From the NCBI RefSeq assembly GCF_015142735.1, contig NZ_JACSPN010000001.1, positions 125,618-189,617 of the forward strand: 64,000 nt of DNA, written 5' to 3'. Made by a program: the position numbers and the translations under genes. Below are positions 56,590 through 64,000 of the stretch, one piece after another (position 1 is the stretch's first letter; each line of letters starts with the position of its first letter). The DNA comes from Oerskovia douganii (GTDB lineage: Bacteria > Actinomycetota > Actinomycetes > Actinomycetales > Cellulomonadaceae). The notes under the pieces are model-generated. The model saw only the letters and a program-made list of their open reading frames with translations. It made no database searches and was not told the origin of the DNA.

Positions 56590-57279
56590 ATGAGCCAGCA
56601 GACGGGGCGGCCGCGTCCACCGTCCCAGGACCGTCCGGGCCTGAGGGACAGCCGTCACCACCGCGGTCCCTCGTCGGACGTCTTCGCACGACGGCGCCTG
56701 GTCGCCCTGGTGCTCCTCGTCGGCCTGCTGGTCGGGTTCGTCCTCCTCCTCGCGTTCGTCTGGCCGGGGTTCGCCTCGGGGGGCGCGGAGAAGGAGCCCG
56801 CCGAGGTCACCGTCACCGCACCTCCCGCGACACCGACGATCGAGCCGGTCGAGCGGTCGGCGACCACCGAGCTCGCGAAGGCGCTGCCTGCGAGCGTCCT
56901 GCAGTTCGCGCTCCGGGAGGAGGCCCCGACCGACGACTACGGTGACGCCGGGGTGATCGAGGCGCACGCGCTGACGTACGCGGACGCCGAAGGGGACGAT
57001 GCGATCCTCGTCACGGTGCTCGCAGGGCAGTGGGGCACCGACGACGAGGCGAAGGAGGCGTACGACGACCTGGTCGCCGCCGCCGTCGACGCGGGCGGCG
57101 AGCCCGCGTCCGAGGGTGACGTCGAGGTCGGTGGCGAGGTCGTGGGAACCTATGTCGTCACCCCGGTCGCAGAGACCGAGGGGACGTCGACCGTCACCTG
57201 GCGCAACGGCACGGTCGTGCTGCAGGCGACCGGACCGGTCGACGAGATCGAGAAGTTCTTCACCGCGTTCCCGCTCTAG
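56590..57279 (+). CDS. Membrane-anchored hypothetical protein
   Basis: A 229-residue protein with a positively charged N terminus, one membrane helix at about residues 37-59, a Pro/Thr linker and an extracellular alpha/beta domain of about 140 acidic residues. A GAGGAGA ribosome site precedes the ATG. I do not recognise the family. The next gene, proC, is 128 bases further on. Confidence 0.72.
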   Translation: MSQQTGRPRPPSQDRPGLRDSRHHRGPSSDVFARRRLVALVLLVGLLVGFVLLLAFVWPGFASGGAEKEPAEVTVTAPPATPTIEPVERSATTELAKALPASVLQFALREEAPTDDYGDAGVIEAHALTYADAEGDDAILVTVLAGQWGTDDEAKEAYDDLVAAAVDAGGEPASEGDVEVGGEVVGTYVVTPVAETEGTSTVTWRNGTVVLQATGPVDEIEKFFTAFPL

Positions 57280-57407
57280 CCGCGGTACCGTCGGCGACGG
57301 CGCAGCGGGGCGCACCAGGTCAGGTGCTCCCCGCGCACCGGGCTCGTCGGCCCTCGGCGGGCACCGGCCGACGGACCGGGACGCACGACCAGGAAGCAGG
57401 AACGACG

Positions 57408-58274
57408 ATGTCCTCGACGCCCACGACGACCCACGAGGAGCTCACCCCGGGGCCCGCCCCACGGCTCGCGGTCCTGGGGACCGGCGTCATGGGGGAGACG
57501 GTGCTGGCCGGAGCCCTGCGCGCCGGCTGGCCCGCGTCCGAGGTGGTCGCGACCGTGCGCCGCCCCGAGCGGGGCCACGAGCTGGGGGAGCGCTACGGTG
57601 CGACCACGACGACCGACAACGCCGGGGCCGTCCGGGGGGCGCGGGTGGTCGTGGTCGCCGTCAAGCCCAAGGACGTCGCCGCCCTGCTCGCGGAGGTCTC
57701 GCCCCACCTGGGCGAGGGGACCGTGGTGGTGAGCGTCGTCGTCGGGCTCTCGACGCGGTTCTACGAGGACCGGCTCCCGGCCGGGACGGCGGTCGTGCGC
57801 GTCATGCCCAACACCCCGTCGGTGATCGGTGCGGGCGTCAGCGCGGTCAGCGGCGGCTCGGCCGCGAGCGACGACGACGTCGCCCTGGTCGAGCGGCTCC
57901 TGGGCGAGACCGGGCTCGTGGTGCGCGTCGCGGAGAAGGACCAGGACGCGGTCGGGGCGCTGTCCGGCTCCGGCCCCGCCTACGTGTTCTACGTCGTGGA
58001 CGCGCTCGCGGAGGCGGGCGTGCTGCTCGGGCTGACCCGGGCCGTCGCGCTCGAGCTCGCCACGGCGACCGTGCTCGGCTCGGCCCGCATGCTCGACGAG
58101 ACGGGCGAGCACCCCGTGATCCTGCGCGAGAAGGTGTCGTCGCCCGGAGGGACCACGGTCGCCGCGCTGCGGGAGCTCGACGCGGGCGGGGTCCGGGCCG
58201 CGTTCCTCTCGGCCCTCGAGGCGGCCCGCGACCGGTCGCAGGAGCTCGCCGCGGCTCTCGAGGCGCAACGATGA
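57408..58274 (+). CDS. proC: Pyrroline-5-carboxylate reductase
   Basis: A 288-residue enzyme catalysing the last step of proline synthesis with NAD(P)H. It begins the Rossmann fold with LAVLGTGVMGETVLAGAL, and the C-terminal domain carries ALSGSGPAYVFYVVDAL and REKVSSPGGTTVAALREL, which hold the substrate site. The C-terminal end overlaps the LacI-type regulator start (ATGA), an unusual pairing. Confidence 0.93.
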   Translation: MSSTPTTTHEELTPGPAPRLAVLGTGVMGETVLAGALRAGWPASEVVATVRRPERGHELGERYGATTTTDNAGAVRGARVVVVAVKPKDVAALLAEVSPHLGEGTVVVSVVVGLSTRFYEDRLPAGTAVVRVMPNTPSVIGAGVSAVSGGSAASDDDVALVERLLGETGLVVRVAEKDQDAVGALSGSGPAYVFYVVDALAEAGVLLGLTRAVALELATATVLGSARMLDETGEHPVILREKVSSPGGTTVAALRELDAGGVRAAFLSALEAARDRSQELAAALEAQR

Positions 58275-59341
58275 ACGGCGAGCACGGACGGACCCGGCCC
58301 CCCGCGATGTCCGACGTCGCCGAGGTCGCCGGGGTGTCGCACCAGACGGTGTCGCGCGTCCTCAACGACCATCCGAGCGTGCGCCCGGAGACGCGGGAGC
58401 GGGTCCTCGACGCGATCGCGCGGCTCGGGTACCGACGCAACAGCGCGGCCCGGGCGCTGGTCACGGCGCGCTCGGGCACCATCGGCGTCGTGACGACGGG
58501 CTCGGCGCTGTACGGGCCGACGAGCACGCTCATCGCGGTCGAGGGCGCGGCGCGCGAGCACGGCTACTTCGTGTCCGTCGCGACGATCCGCAGCTACGAC
58601 GCGGAGACCATGAACACGGTCCTCGAGCACTTCATGGCGCAGGCCGTCGAGGGGATCGTGGTCATCGCGCCCCAGACGGACGTCGCGTCGGCGGTCGACT
58701 CGTTCCGGGCCGCGGTGCCGGTCATCCTCATCGCGGCCCGCGAGCCGGGCGAGACGCCGGGGGGTGGCCCGCACGCCGGCGCCGCGAGCATCCTGCCGAT
58801 CGCGGTCGACCAACGGCTGGGGGCGCGGCTGGCCACCGAGCACCTGCTCGACCTGGGGCACCGGACGGTCGTCCACCTGAGCGGCCCCCTCGACTGGTTC
58901 GACGCGCGCGAACGCGCGCGCGGGTGGCGGGACGCGCTCGCCGCGCGCGGGGTGCCGGAGGCCGAGCGCGAGATGATCCGCTGCACGTGGTCGTCCGACG
59001 CGGGCTACGAGGTCGGGCGCGACCTGGCCCGGCGCGTGCAGGCGGGGGACGGGCCGAGCGCGGTCTTCGCGGGCAACGACCACCTGGCGCTGGGCGTCCT
59101 GCAGGCGTTCTGGGAGGCGGGCGTCGTGGTCCCGCGCGACGTGTCGGTCGTCGGGTTCGACGACGTCGAGGGCTCGGCGCACTTCATCCCACCGCTCACG
59201 ACCGTCCGTCAGCCCTTCGACGAGCTGGGGCGCCGCTGCATGGCGCTGCTGCTCGACGCGTTCGCCGGGGCGACCCCGGAGTCCGCGCAGATCCCCCCGG
59301 TCCTCGTGACCCGGGCGAGCTCGGCCGCGCCGCGCACCTGA
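58271..59341 (+). CDS. LacI family regulator, probable arabinose repressor
   Basis: A 356-residue repressor. The helix-turn-helix covers about residues 13-35 (MSDVAEVAGVSHQTVSRVLN), followed by a hinge and a periplasmic-binding-protein-like domain (VGFDDVEGSAHFIPPLTTVRQP, in part). It starts within the proC stop (ATGA) and lies upstream of araB-araD-araA. A LacI-type operator is present in front of araB, so it probably represses that operon and is released by L-arabinose or a derivative. Confidence 0.86.
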   Translation: MNGEHGRTRPPAMSDVAEVAGVSHQTVSRVLNDHPSVRPETRERVLDAIARLGYRRNSAARALVTARSGTIGVVTTGSALYGPTSTLIAVEGAAREHGYFVSVATIRSYDAETMNTVLEHFMAQAVEGIVVIAPQTDVASAVDSFRAAVPVILIAAREPGETPGGGPHAGAASILPIAVDQRLGARLATEHLLDLGHRTVVHLSGPLDWFDARERARGWRDALAARGVPEAEREMIRCTWSSDAGYEVGRDLARRVQAGDGPSAVFAGNDHLALGVLQAFWEAGVVVPRDVSVVGFDDVEGSAHFIPPLTTVRQPFDELGRRCMALLLDAFAGATPESAQIPPVLVTRASSAAPRT

Positions 59342-59483
59342 GGCGCCCGGCGCCGCCGCCCGCCTGAACCGCCCGCGCGCCGCGCTCGAGACGTGGGCGC
59401 GCTCCCGCGGCGGGACGCCGTTCAGCGCCCTCGAGAACCTCGATCCTCCCGACAGGCCGTCGACGGGGTGGCGAAACATCGCG

Positions 59484-59497
59484 TGTGAGCGCTAACA
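59484..59497. promoter_or_regulatory. LacI-type operator before araB
   Basis: TGTGAGCGCTAACA is palindromic except at one pair and has the central CG typical of LacI-family sites. It lies 51 bases before the araB start. Confidence 0.75.
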
Positions 59498-59547
59498 TTC
59501 ACGCCAGGACGTAGCCGAGCGCGACGATGCGACGAGGAGAGACAGCA

Positions 59548-61161
59548 ATGGTGCAGCAGGACGAGGTGGTCGACCTGAGGGAGTCGGTCGTCGCCGGGAA
59601 CACCGCACTGGGGATCGAGCTCGGCTCGACGCGGATCAAGGCGTGCCTGGTCGGCCCGGACGGGACCCCCGTCGCGAGCGGCAGCCACGCGTGGGAGAAC
59701 GAGTACCTCGACCGCACCTGGACCTACTCGCTCGACGCGGTGCGCGAGGGGCTGCAGCACTGCTATGCAGACCTGGTCGCCGACGTCGAGCGCCGGTACG
59801 GCGTACGCCCGACGACGTTCGGGGCGATCGGCGTCTCCGCCATGATGCACGGCTACCTCGCGTTCGACGCCGACGGCGAGCAGCTCGTCCCGTTCCGGAC
59901 CTGGCGGAACACGACCACGGGCAAGGCGGCGGCCGAGCTCTCGGAGCTGTTCGACCACAACGTCCCGCTGCGCTGGTCCGTCGCCCACCTGTACCAGGCG
60001 ATCCTCGACGACGAGCCCCACGTGGCCCGGGTGGCGTCCCTCACGACGCTCGCCGGGTACGTCCACCGCGCCCTCACCGGCCGCCCGGTGCTCGGGGTGG
60101 GCGACGCGTCCGGCATGTTCCCCGTCGACCCCGCGACGCGCACGTACGACCGCCGCATGCTCGACGCGTTCGACGGGCTCGTCGCCACGCGCGCACCCGG
60201 CCTCGCGGTCGAGCCCCTGCTGCCCGAGGTCCTCGTCGCGGGTCAGGACGCCGGGAGCCTGACCCCCGCGGGCGCGGCCTGGCTCGACCCCACGGGCGCC
60301 CTCCGCCCGGGCGTGCCGTTCTGCCCCCCAGAGGGTGACGCCGGGACGGGCATGGTGGCGACGAGCTCGGTCGCGCCGCGCACGGGCAACGTCAGCGCCG
60401 GCACGAGCATCTTCGCGATGGTCGTGCTCGAGCACGCCCTCGCCGCCCGCCACCACGAGCTCGACCTGGTCACGACCCCCGCGGGCGACCTCGTCGCGAT
60501 GGTCCACTGCAACAACGGGGCGAGCGAGCTCGCCGCCTGGGCCGACCTGTTCGGCGAGGTCACGTCCGCGCTCGGCACCCCCGCGGCGCCCGACGACGTG
60601 TTCGGCGCGATCCTGCGCGCCGCTCTCGACGGCGACGCGGACGGCGGTGGGCTGCTCGCGTACAACTACCTCTCGGGTGAGCCCATCACCGGGCTCGAGG
60701 AAGGGCGCCCCCTGGTCGTCCGGACGCCCGGCAGCAGGCTGACCCTCGCCAACTTCATGCGCACGCAGGTCTACAGCGCGTTCGGCACGCTCGCCCTGGG
60801 CATGCGCGTGCTCGCGGCCGAGGGCGTCGCGCTCGACGCGATGTTCGCGCACGGCGGGATCTTCCGGACCGAGGGCGTGGCCCAACGGCTGCTCGCCGCG
60901 GCGATCGGCGCGCCCGTGACCGTGGGGCGGACAGCGGGCGAGGGCGGTGCGTGGGGCATCGCGGTGCTCGCCGCCTACGCACGCTCGGTGACCGGAGGGA
61001 ACGACCAGGACCTCGACACCTACCTCCGTGAGCACGTGTTCGCGACGGCCGAGCTGGACACTGCCAGGCCCGACCCGGTGGACGCGGCGGGCTTCGCCGC
61101 CTACCTCGACCGCTACGACGCGGGCCTCGCGGTCGAGCGCGCCGCCGTCGACGCGCTCTGA
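59548..61161 (+). CDS. araB: FGGY sugar kinase, probable L-ribulokinase
   Basis: A 537-residue kinase. The phosphate loop is LGIELGSTRIKACLVG and the second phosphate motif is TGNVSAGTSIFAM. The substrate region has SAMMHGYLAF and FRTWRNTTTG. Sequence alone is closer to xylulokinase-like FGGY proteins, but position in an operon with araD and araA points to L-ribulose as substrate. ATG 59548 is chosen over an ATG 21 bases upstream because AGGAG lies 8 bases before it. Confidence 0.87.
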   Translation: MVQQDEVVDLRESVVAGNTALGIELGSTRIKACLVGPDGTPVASGSHAWENEYLDRTWTYSLDAVREGLQHCYADLVADVERRYGVRPTTFGAIGVSAMMHGYLAFDADGEQLVPFRTWRNTTTGKAAAELSELFDHNVPLRWSVAHLYQAILDDEPHVARVASLTTLAGYVHRALTGRPVLGVGDASGMFPVDPATRTYDRRMLDAFDGLVATRAPGLAVEPLLPEVLVAGQDAGSLTPAGAAWLDPTGALRPGVPFCPPEGDAGTGMVATSSVAPRTGNVSAGTSIFAMVVLEHALAARHHELDLVTTPAGDLVAMVHCNNGASELAAWADLFGEVTSALGTPAAPDDVFGAILRAALDGDADGGGLLAYNYLSGEPITGLEEGRPLVVRTPGSRLTLANFMRTQVYSAFGTLALGMRVLAAEGVALDAMFAHGGIFRTEGVAQRLLAAAIGAPVTVGRTAGEGGAWGIAVLAAYARSVTGGNDQDLDTYLREHVFATAELDTARPDPVDAAGFAAYLDRYDAGLAVERAAVDAL

Positions 61162-61180
61162 CCCCGACGAAGGAGATCTC

Positions 61181-62032
61181 ATGAGCACCCTGCCCACGAC
61201 GACCGAGGCGAGCGGGCCGACCGGCTCCGCAGGCCCGGGCGGTCCGACCGGGGCCGCCGACCCGTCCCGCTCGACCGGTCCCGGCAACCCTGCCGGAAGC
61301 CCGACGGCCCCGCCGCCGGGCGTGCCCGCCCACCTGCGCGCCGCGGTCGACGCCGCCAAGGAGCGGGTGGCCGCGCTGCACGCCGAGCTGCCCCGCTGGG
61401 AGCTCGTGGTGTGGACGGCGGGCAACGTGTCCGAGCGCGTGCGCGCCGCCGAGGGTCCCGGTGGCGCGGACGGCCGTGGTGACCTCCTCGTCATCAAGCC
61501 GTCGGGCCTGTCCTACGACGACATCACACCCGAGTCGATGGTCGTGTGCGACCTCGACGGGAACCTCGTCGAGGGGGACCGTGCGCCGTCGTCGGACACC
61601 GCGGCCCATGCCTACGTCTATCGCCACATGCCCGAGGTGGGCGGGGTGGTGCACACGCACTCGACGTACGCGACGGCCTGGGCCGCGCGCGCCGAACCCG
61701 TGCCGTGCGTCCTGACGATGATGGCCGACGAGTTCGGCGGCGACATCCCGGTGGGGCCGTTCGCGCTCATCGGCGACGACTCGATCGGGCGAGGCATCGT
61801 CGAGACCCTGCGCGAGTCCCGCAGCCCCGCGGTGCTCATGCGCAACCACGGGCCGTTCACGATCGGCAAGGACGCCCGCTCGGCCGTCAAGGCGGCCGTG
61901 ATGTGCGAGGAGGTCGCCCGGACCGTGCACGTCAGCCGCCAGCTCGGCGACCCGACCCGGATCGAGCAGTCCGACGTCGACTCGCTCTACACGCGCTACC
62001 AGCACGTCTACGGTCAGCCGCCCGCGCGCTGA
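61181..62032 (+). CDS. araD: L-ribulose-5-phosphate 4-epimerase
   Basis: A 283-residue zinc epimerase giving D-xylulose 5-phosphate. Zinc ligands are in [12 protein letters not shown] and the later RNHGPFTIG segment, and the substrate phosphate loop is TAGNVSER with [11 protein letters not shown]. The N-terminal 48 residues are Gly/Pro/Thr-rich and absent from typical homologues. A strong AAGGAG site precedes the ATG, so the tail appears genuine. It is 19 bases after araB. Confidence 0.92.
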   Translation: MSTLPTTTEASGPTGSAGPGGPTGAADPSRSTGPGNPAGSPTAPPPGVPAHLRAAVDAAKERVAALHAELPRWELVVWTAGNVSERVRAAEGPGGADGRGDLLVIKPSGLSYDDITPESMVVCDLDGNLVEGDRAPSSDTAAHAYVYRHMPEVGGVVHTHSTYATAWAARAEPVPCVLTMMADEFGGDIPVGPFALIGDDSIGRGIVETLRESRSPAVLMRNHGPFTIGKDARSAVKAAVMCEEVARTVHVSRQLGDPTRIEQSDVDSLYTRYQHVYGQPPAR

Positions 62033-62132
62033 CGCGCGGCGGGCGGCGCGTCAGCGCGCATCCCCTCACCCGTACACCCGGCCCCGCACCGACGCGGGGG
62101 CCGACCCCACCGACACGAAAGATGTGGACCCC

Positions 62133-63641
62133 ATGAGCAAGCCCTACGCGGACCGCGAGATCTGGTTCCTCACCGGCAGCCAAGACCTGTACGGCGAGGA
62201 GACGCTGCGCCAGGTCGCGGAGCAGTCGCAGGAGGTCGCGCGCGCCCTCGACGCGTCCGCCGACGTCCCGGCGAACGTCGTCTGGAAGCCCGTCCTGAAG
62301 GACGCCTCGTCGATCCGGCGCGCGATGCTCGACGCCAACGCGGACGACCGCGTGCTCGGCGTCGTGACGTGGATGCACACGTTCAGCCCCGCGAAGATGT
62401 GGATCGGGGGGCTCGACGCGCTGCGCAAGCCGTTGCTGCACCTGCACACGCAGGCGAACGTCGAGCTCCCGTGGGACTCGATCGACTTCGACTTCATGAA
62501 CCTCAACCAGGCCGCGCACGGCGACCGTGAGTACGCGTACATGGCGACGCGGCTCGGGGTGGCGCGCACGACCGTCGTCGGGCACGTGTCGAACCCGGCC
62601 GTCACGGCACGTGTCGGGTCGTGGGTGCGCGGGGCCGCGGGCTGGGCGGCGACGCACGAGCTGCGCCTGGCCCGGTTCGGCGACAACATGCGCAACGTCG
62701 CCGTGACCGAGGGGGACAAGACGGAGGCCGAGCTGCGCTTCGGTGTGAGCGTGAACACGTGGGGCGTCAACGACCTCGTCGCTGCCGTCGACGCCGTCTC
62801 CGAGGCGGACGTGGACGCCGTCGTGGCCGAGTACGAGGACCTCTACGACGTGGCCGAGGAGCTGCGCAAGGACGGCGACCGGCACGAGTCGCTGCGCTAT
62901 GCCGCCCGCCAGGAGATCGCCCTCGAGACGTTCCTCGAGTCGGTCGGTGCCAAGGCGTTCACGACCAACTTCGAGGACCTGGGCGACCTGCGCCAGCTCC
63001 CCGGCATCGCGGTCCAGCGGCTCATGTCCAAGGGCTACGGGTTCGGTGCCGAGGGCGACTGGAAGACGGCCGTGCTGGTCCGCGCCGCGAAGGTCATGGG
63101 CGAGGGGCTGCCCGGCGGCGCGTCGCTCATGGAGGACTACACGTACGACCTCACGCCCGGCAGCGAGAAGATCCTGGGCGCCCACATGCTCGAGGTCTGC
63201 CCGTCCCTGACGACGTCGCGTCCGCGCGTGGAGATCCACCCGCTCGGGATCGGCGGCAAGGAGGACCCGGTCCGCATGGTGTTCGACGCCGACCCCGGCG
63301 TGGGCGTCGTCGTCTCGCTCGCCGACATGCGCGACCGCTTCCGCCTCACGGCCAACGTCGTGGACGTCGTCCCGCCGAGCGCGCCGCTGCCGCACCTGCC
63401 CGTCGCACGTGCCGTGTGGGAGCCGCGACCCGACTTCGTGACGTCGGCCGAGGCCTGGCTCACCGCGGGCGGCGCGCACCACACGGTGCTCTCGACCGCC
63501 GCGGGCATCGACGCGTTCGAGGTGTTCGCCGAGATGGCGCGCACCGAGCTGCTCGTGATCGACGAGAGCACCACGCGCCGCGGTTTCCGTGACCAGGTCC
63601 GCTGGAACCAGGTCTACTTCCGCGTCGCGCAGGGCCTGTGA
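62133..63641 (+). CDS. araA: L-arabinose isomerase
   Basis: A 502-residue metal-dependent isomerase converting L-arabinose to L-ribulose. Characteristic parts are [28 protein letters not shown] and [20 protein letters not shown], with catalytic Glu and His residues in the metal site. ATG 62133 gives the usual length; a GTG 9 bases upstream is also open. A GC hairpin lies in the 100-base gap after araD and may tune expression. Confidence 0.94.
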   Translation: MSKPYADREIWFLTGSQDLYGEETLRQVAEQSQEVARALDASADVPANVVWKPVLKDASSIRRAMLDANADDRVLGVVTWMHTFSPAKMWIGGLDALRKPLLHLHTQANVELPWDSIDFDFMNLNQAAHGDREYAYMATRLGVARTTVVGHVSNPAVTARVGSWVRGAAGWAATHELRLARFGDNMRNVAVTEGDKTEAELRFGVSVNTWGVNDLVAAVDAVSEADVDAVVAEYEDLYDVAEELRKDGDRHESLRYAARQEIALETFLESVGAKAFTTNFEDLGDLRQLPGIAVQRLMSKGYGFGAEGDWKTAVLVRAAKVMGEGLPGGASLMEDYTYDLTPGSEKILGAHMLEVCPSLTTSRPRVEIHPLGIGGKEDPVRMVFDADPGVGVVVSLADMRDRFRLTANVVDVVPPSAPLPHLPVARAVWEPRPDFVTSAEAWLTAGGAHHTVLSTAAGIDAFEVFAEMARTELLVIDESTTRRGFRDQVRWNQVYFRVAQGL

Positions 63642-63669
63642 GCGGATCCGCCTCGGGCTCGCCGGACGC

Positions 63670-63688
63670 GGGGGGGCCCCCCCCCCCC
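63670..63688. repeat. G7C12 homopolymer junction between araA and tsf
   Basis: Seven G are followed directly by twelve C, 28 bases after the araA stop. Together with the missing rpsB upstream of tsf this looks like a join between unrelated sequences or an error-prone spot in assembly. Confidence 0.7.
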
Positions 63689-63754
63689 GCCGCACCGCCC
63701 GCTCCACGTTCTCCCCGGGGAGCCCCGGGACCCCAGACAGGTAAGGACACCACC

Positions 63755-64000
63755 ATGGCGAACTACACCGCAGCCGACATCAAGGCACTGCGCGAGCGCA
63801 CCGGCGCCGGCATGCTCGACGTCAAGAAGGCGCTCGACGAGGCCGACGGCGACTCCGAGAAGGCGCTCGAGATCATCCGTGTCAAGGGGCTGAAGGGCGT
63901 CGCCAAGCGCGAGGGCCGTTCGACCTCCGAGGGCCTCGTCGCCGTCGACATCGCGGAGACCGAGGGTGGCCAGGTCGCCACGCTCATCGAGCTCAACTCC
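63755..64000 (+). CDS. tsf: Translation elongation factor Ts (partial, cut by window end)
   Basis: The first 82 residues of EF-Ts, the nucleotide exchange factor for EF-Tu. [20 protein letters not shown] and the CKKAL-like [12 protein letters not shown] match the N-terminal UBA-type domain. A ribosome site AAGGA precedes the ATG. In nearly all bacteria tsf follows rpsB; here its upstream neighbour is araA, 113 bases away, with a G7C12 run between them. The protein continues beyond the window. Confidence 0.93.
   Translation, partial: MANYTAADIKALRERTGAGMLDVKKALDEADGDSEKALEIIRVKGLKGVAKREGRSTSEGLVAVDIAETEGGQVATLIELNS

Overview
The window is high-GC (well above 70 % by eye) actinobacterial chromosome. 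Gene content, very short or absent 5' leaders, GTG starts and the protein sequences (translation factors, DisA, RadA, RamB-like regulator, two-gene pentose operons) fit a plant-polymer-degrading actinomycete, most likely a relative of Cellulomonas, Oerskovia or Cellulosimicrobium. That placement is inference from protein style; no marker search was possible. About 60 genes are supported, nearly all housekeeping or catabolic. I see no tRNA, rRNA, CRISPR array, insertion sequence or prophage.

Layout. 1-1865: Nudix hydrolase, then a sugar O-acetyltransferase coupled to its own TetR regulator. 1911-6835: lutABC lactate oxidation operon, divergent from a FadR-type regulator and a threonine dehydratase, with two palindromic operators between. 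6945-10678: divergent MFS/ArsR pair and a DHA2 exporter. 10803-13596: a two-gene operon of unrecognised function facing a SARP-type regulator. 13687-19126: release factor 3, a CPA1 antiporter, two hypotheticals and a hydrolase. 19199-22585: Ntn amidase, FabH-like synthase, membrane protein, MarR regulator. 22703-28488: a luciferase-like/FAD-oxidase fusion, an aldo-keto reductase, an orphan ABC ATPase and the ROK regulator XylR. 28587-31255: xylA-xylB. 31414-35060: aldo-keto reductase, TrmL, a CmtR-type metal sensor with a CDF-like transporter, and a DUF1269 protein. 35428-36705: trpS behind a Trp-codon leader peptide. 36820-40407: PEP carboxykinase, divergent from a RamB-type regulator. 40530-44761: two unknown proteins, a truncated proline iminopeptidase, a Fur regulator with a small partner. 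44850-50527: glpK, glpF, glpD and a divergent SorC/DeoR regulator. 50565-57279: ArgA-type acetyltransferase, MutY, a membrane-anchored protein, DisA, RadA, a potassium channel and a second membrane-anchored protein. 57408-63641: proC overlapping a LacI-type regulator, then araB-araD-araA. The last 246 bases are the start of tsf.

Carbon flow links several blocks. XylA/XylB and AraA/AraB/AraD feed D-xylose and L-arabinose into the pentose phosphate pathway as D-xylulose 5-phosphate. GlpF/GlpK/GlpD feed glycerol in at dihydroxyacetone phosphate, LutABC turns lactate into pyruvate, and PckG beside RamB handles gluconeogenesis. Each block has an adjacent regulator, and most have a visible palindrome between the divergent starts.

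Expression signals are unusually readable. At least fifteen genes have a TANNNT -10 box 6 or 7 bases before the start codon, so they are probably leaderless, and several operators overlap the start codon. Convergent genes are separated by long, near-perfect GC hairpins. Two places look like assembly problems: a 39-C run at the left edge, and a G7C12 run between araA and tsf, where rpsB would normally lie upstream of tsf. The best candidates for undescribed biology are the two-gene unknown operon with its SARP regulator and coupled leader peptide (10803-13596), and the unrecognised pair at 40530-43098 beside the broken peptidase.
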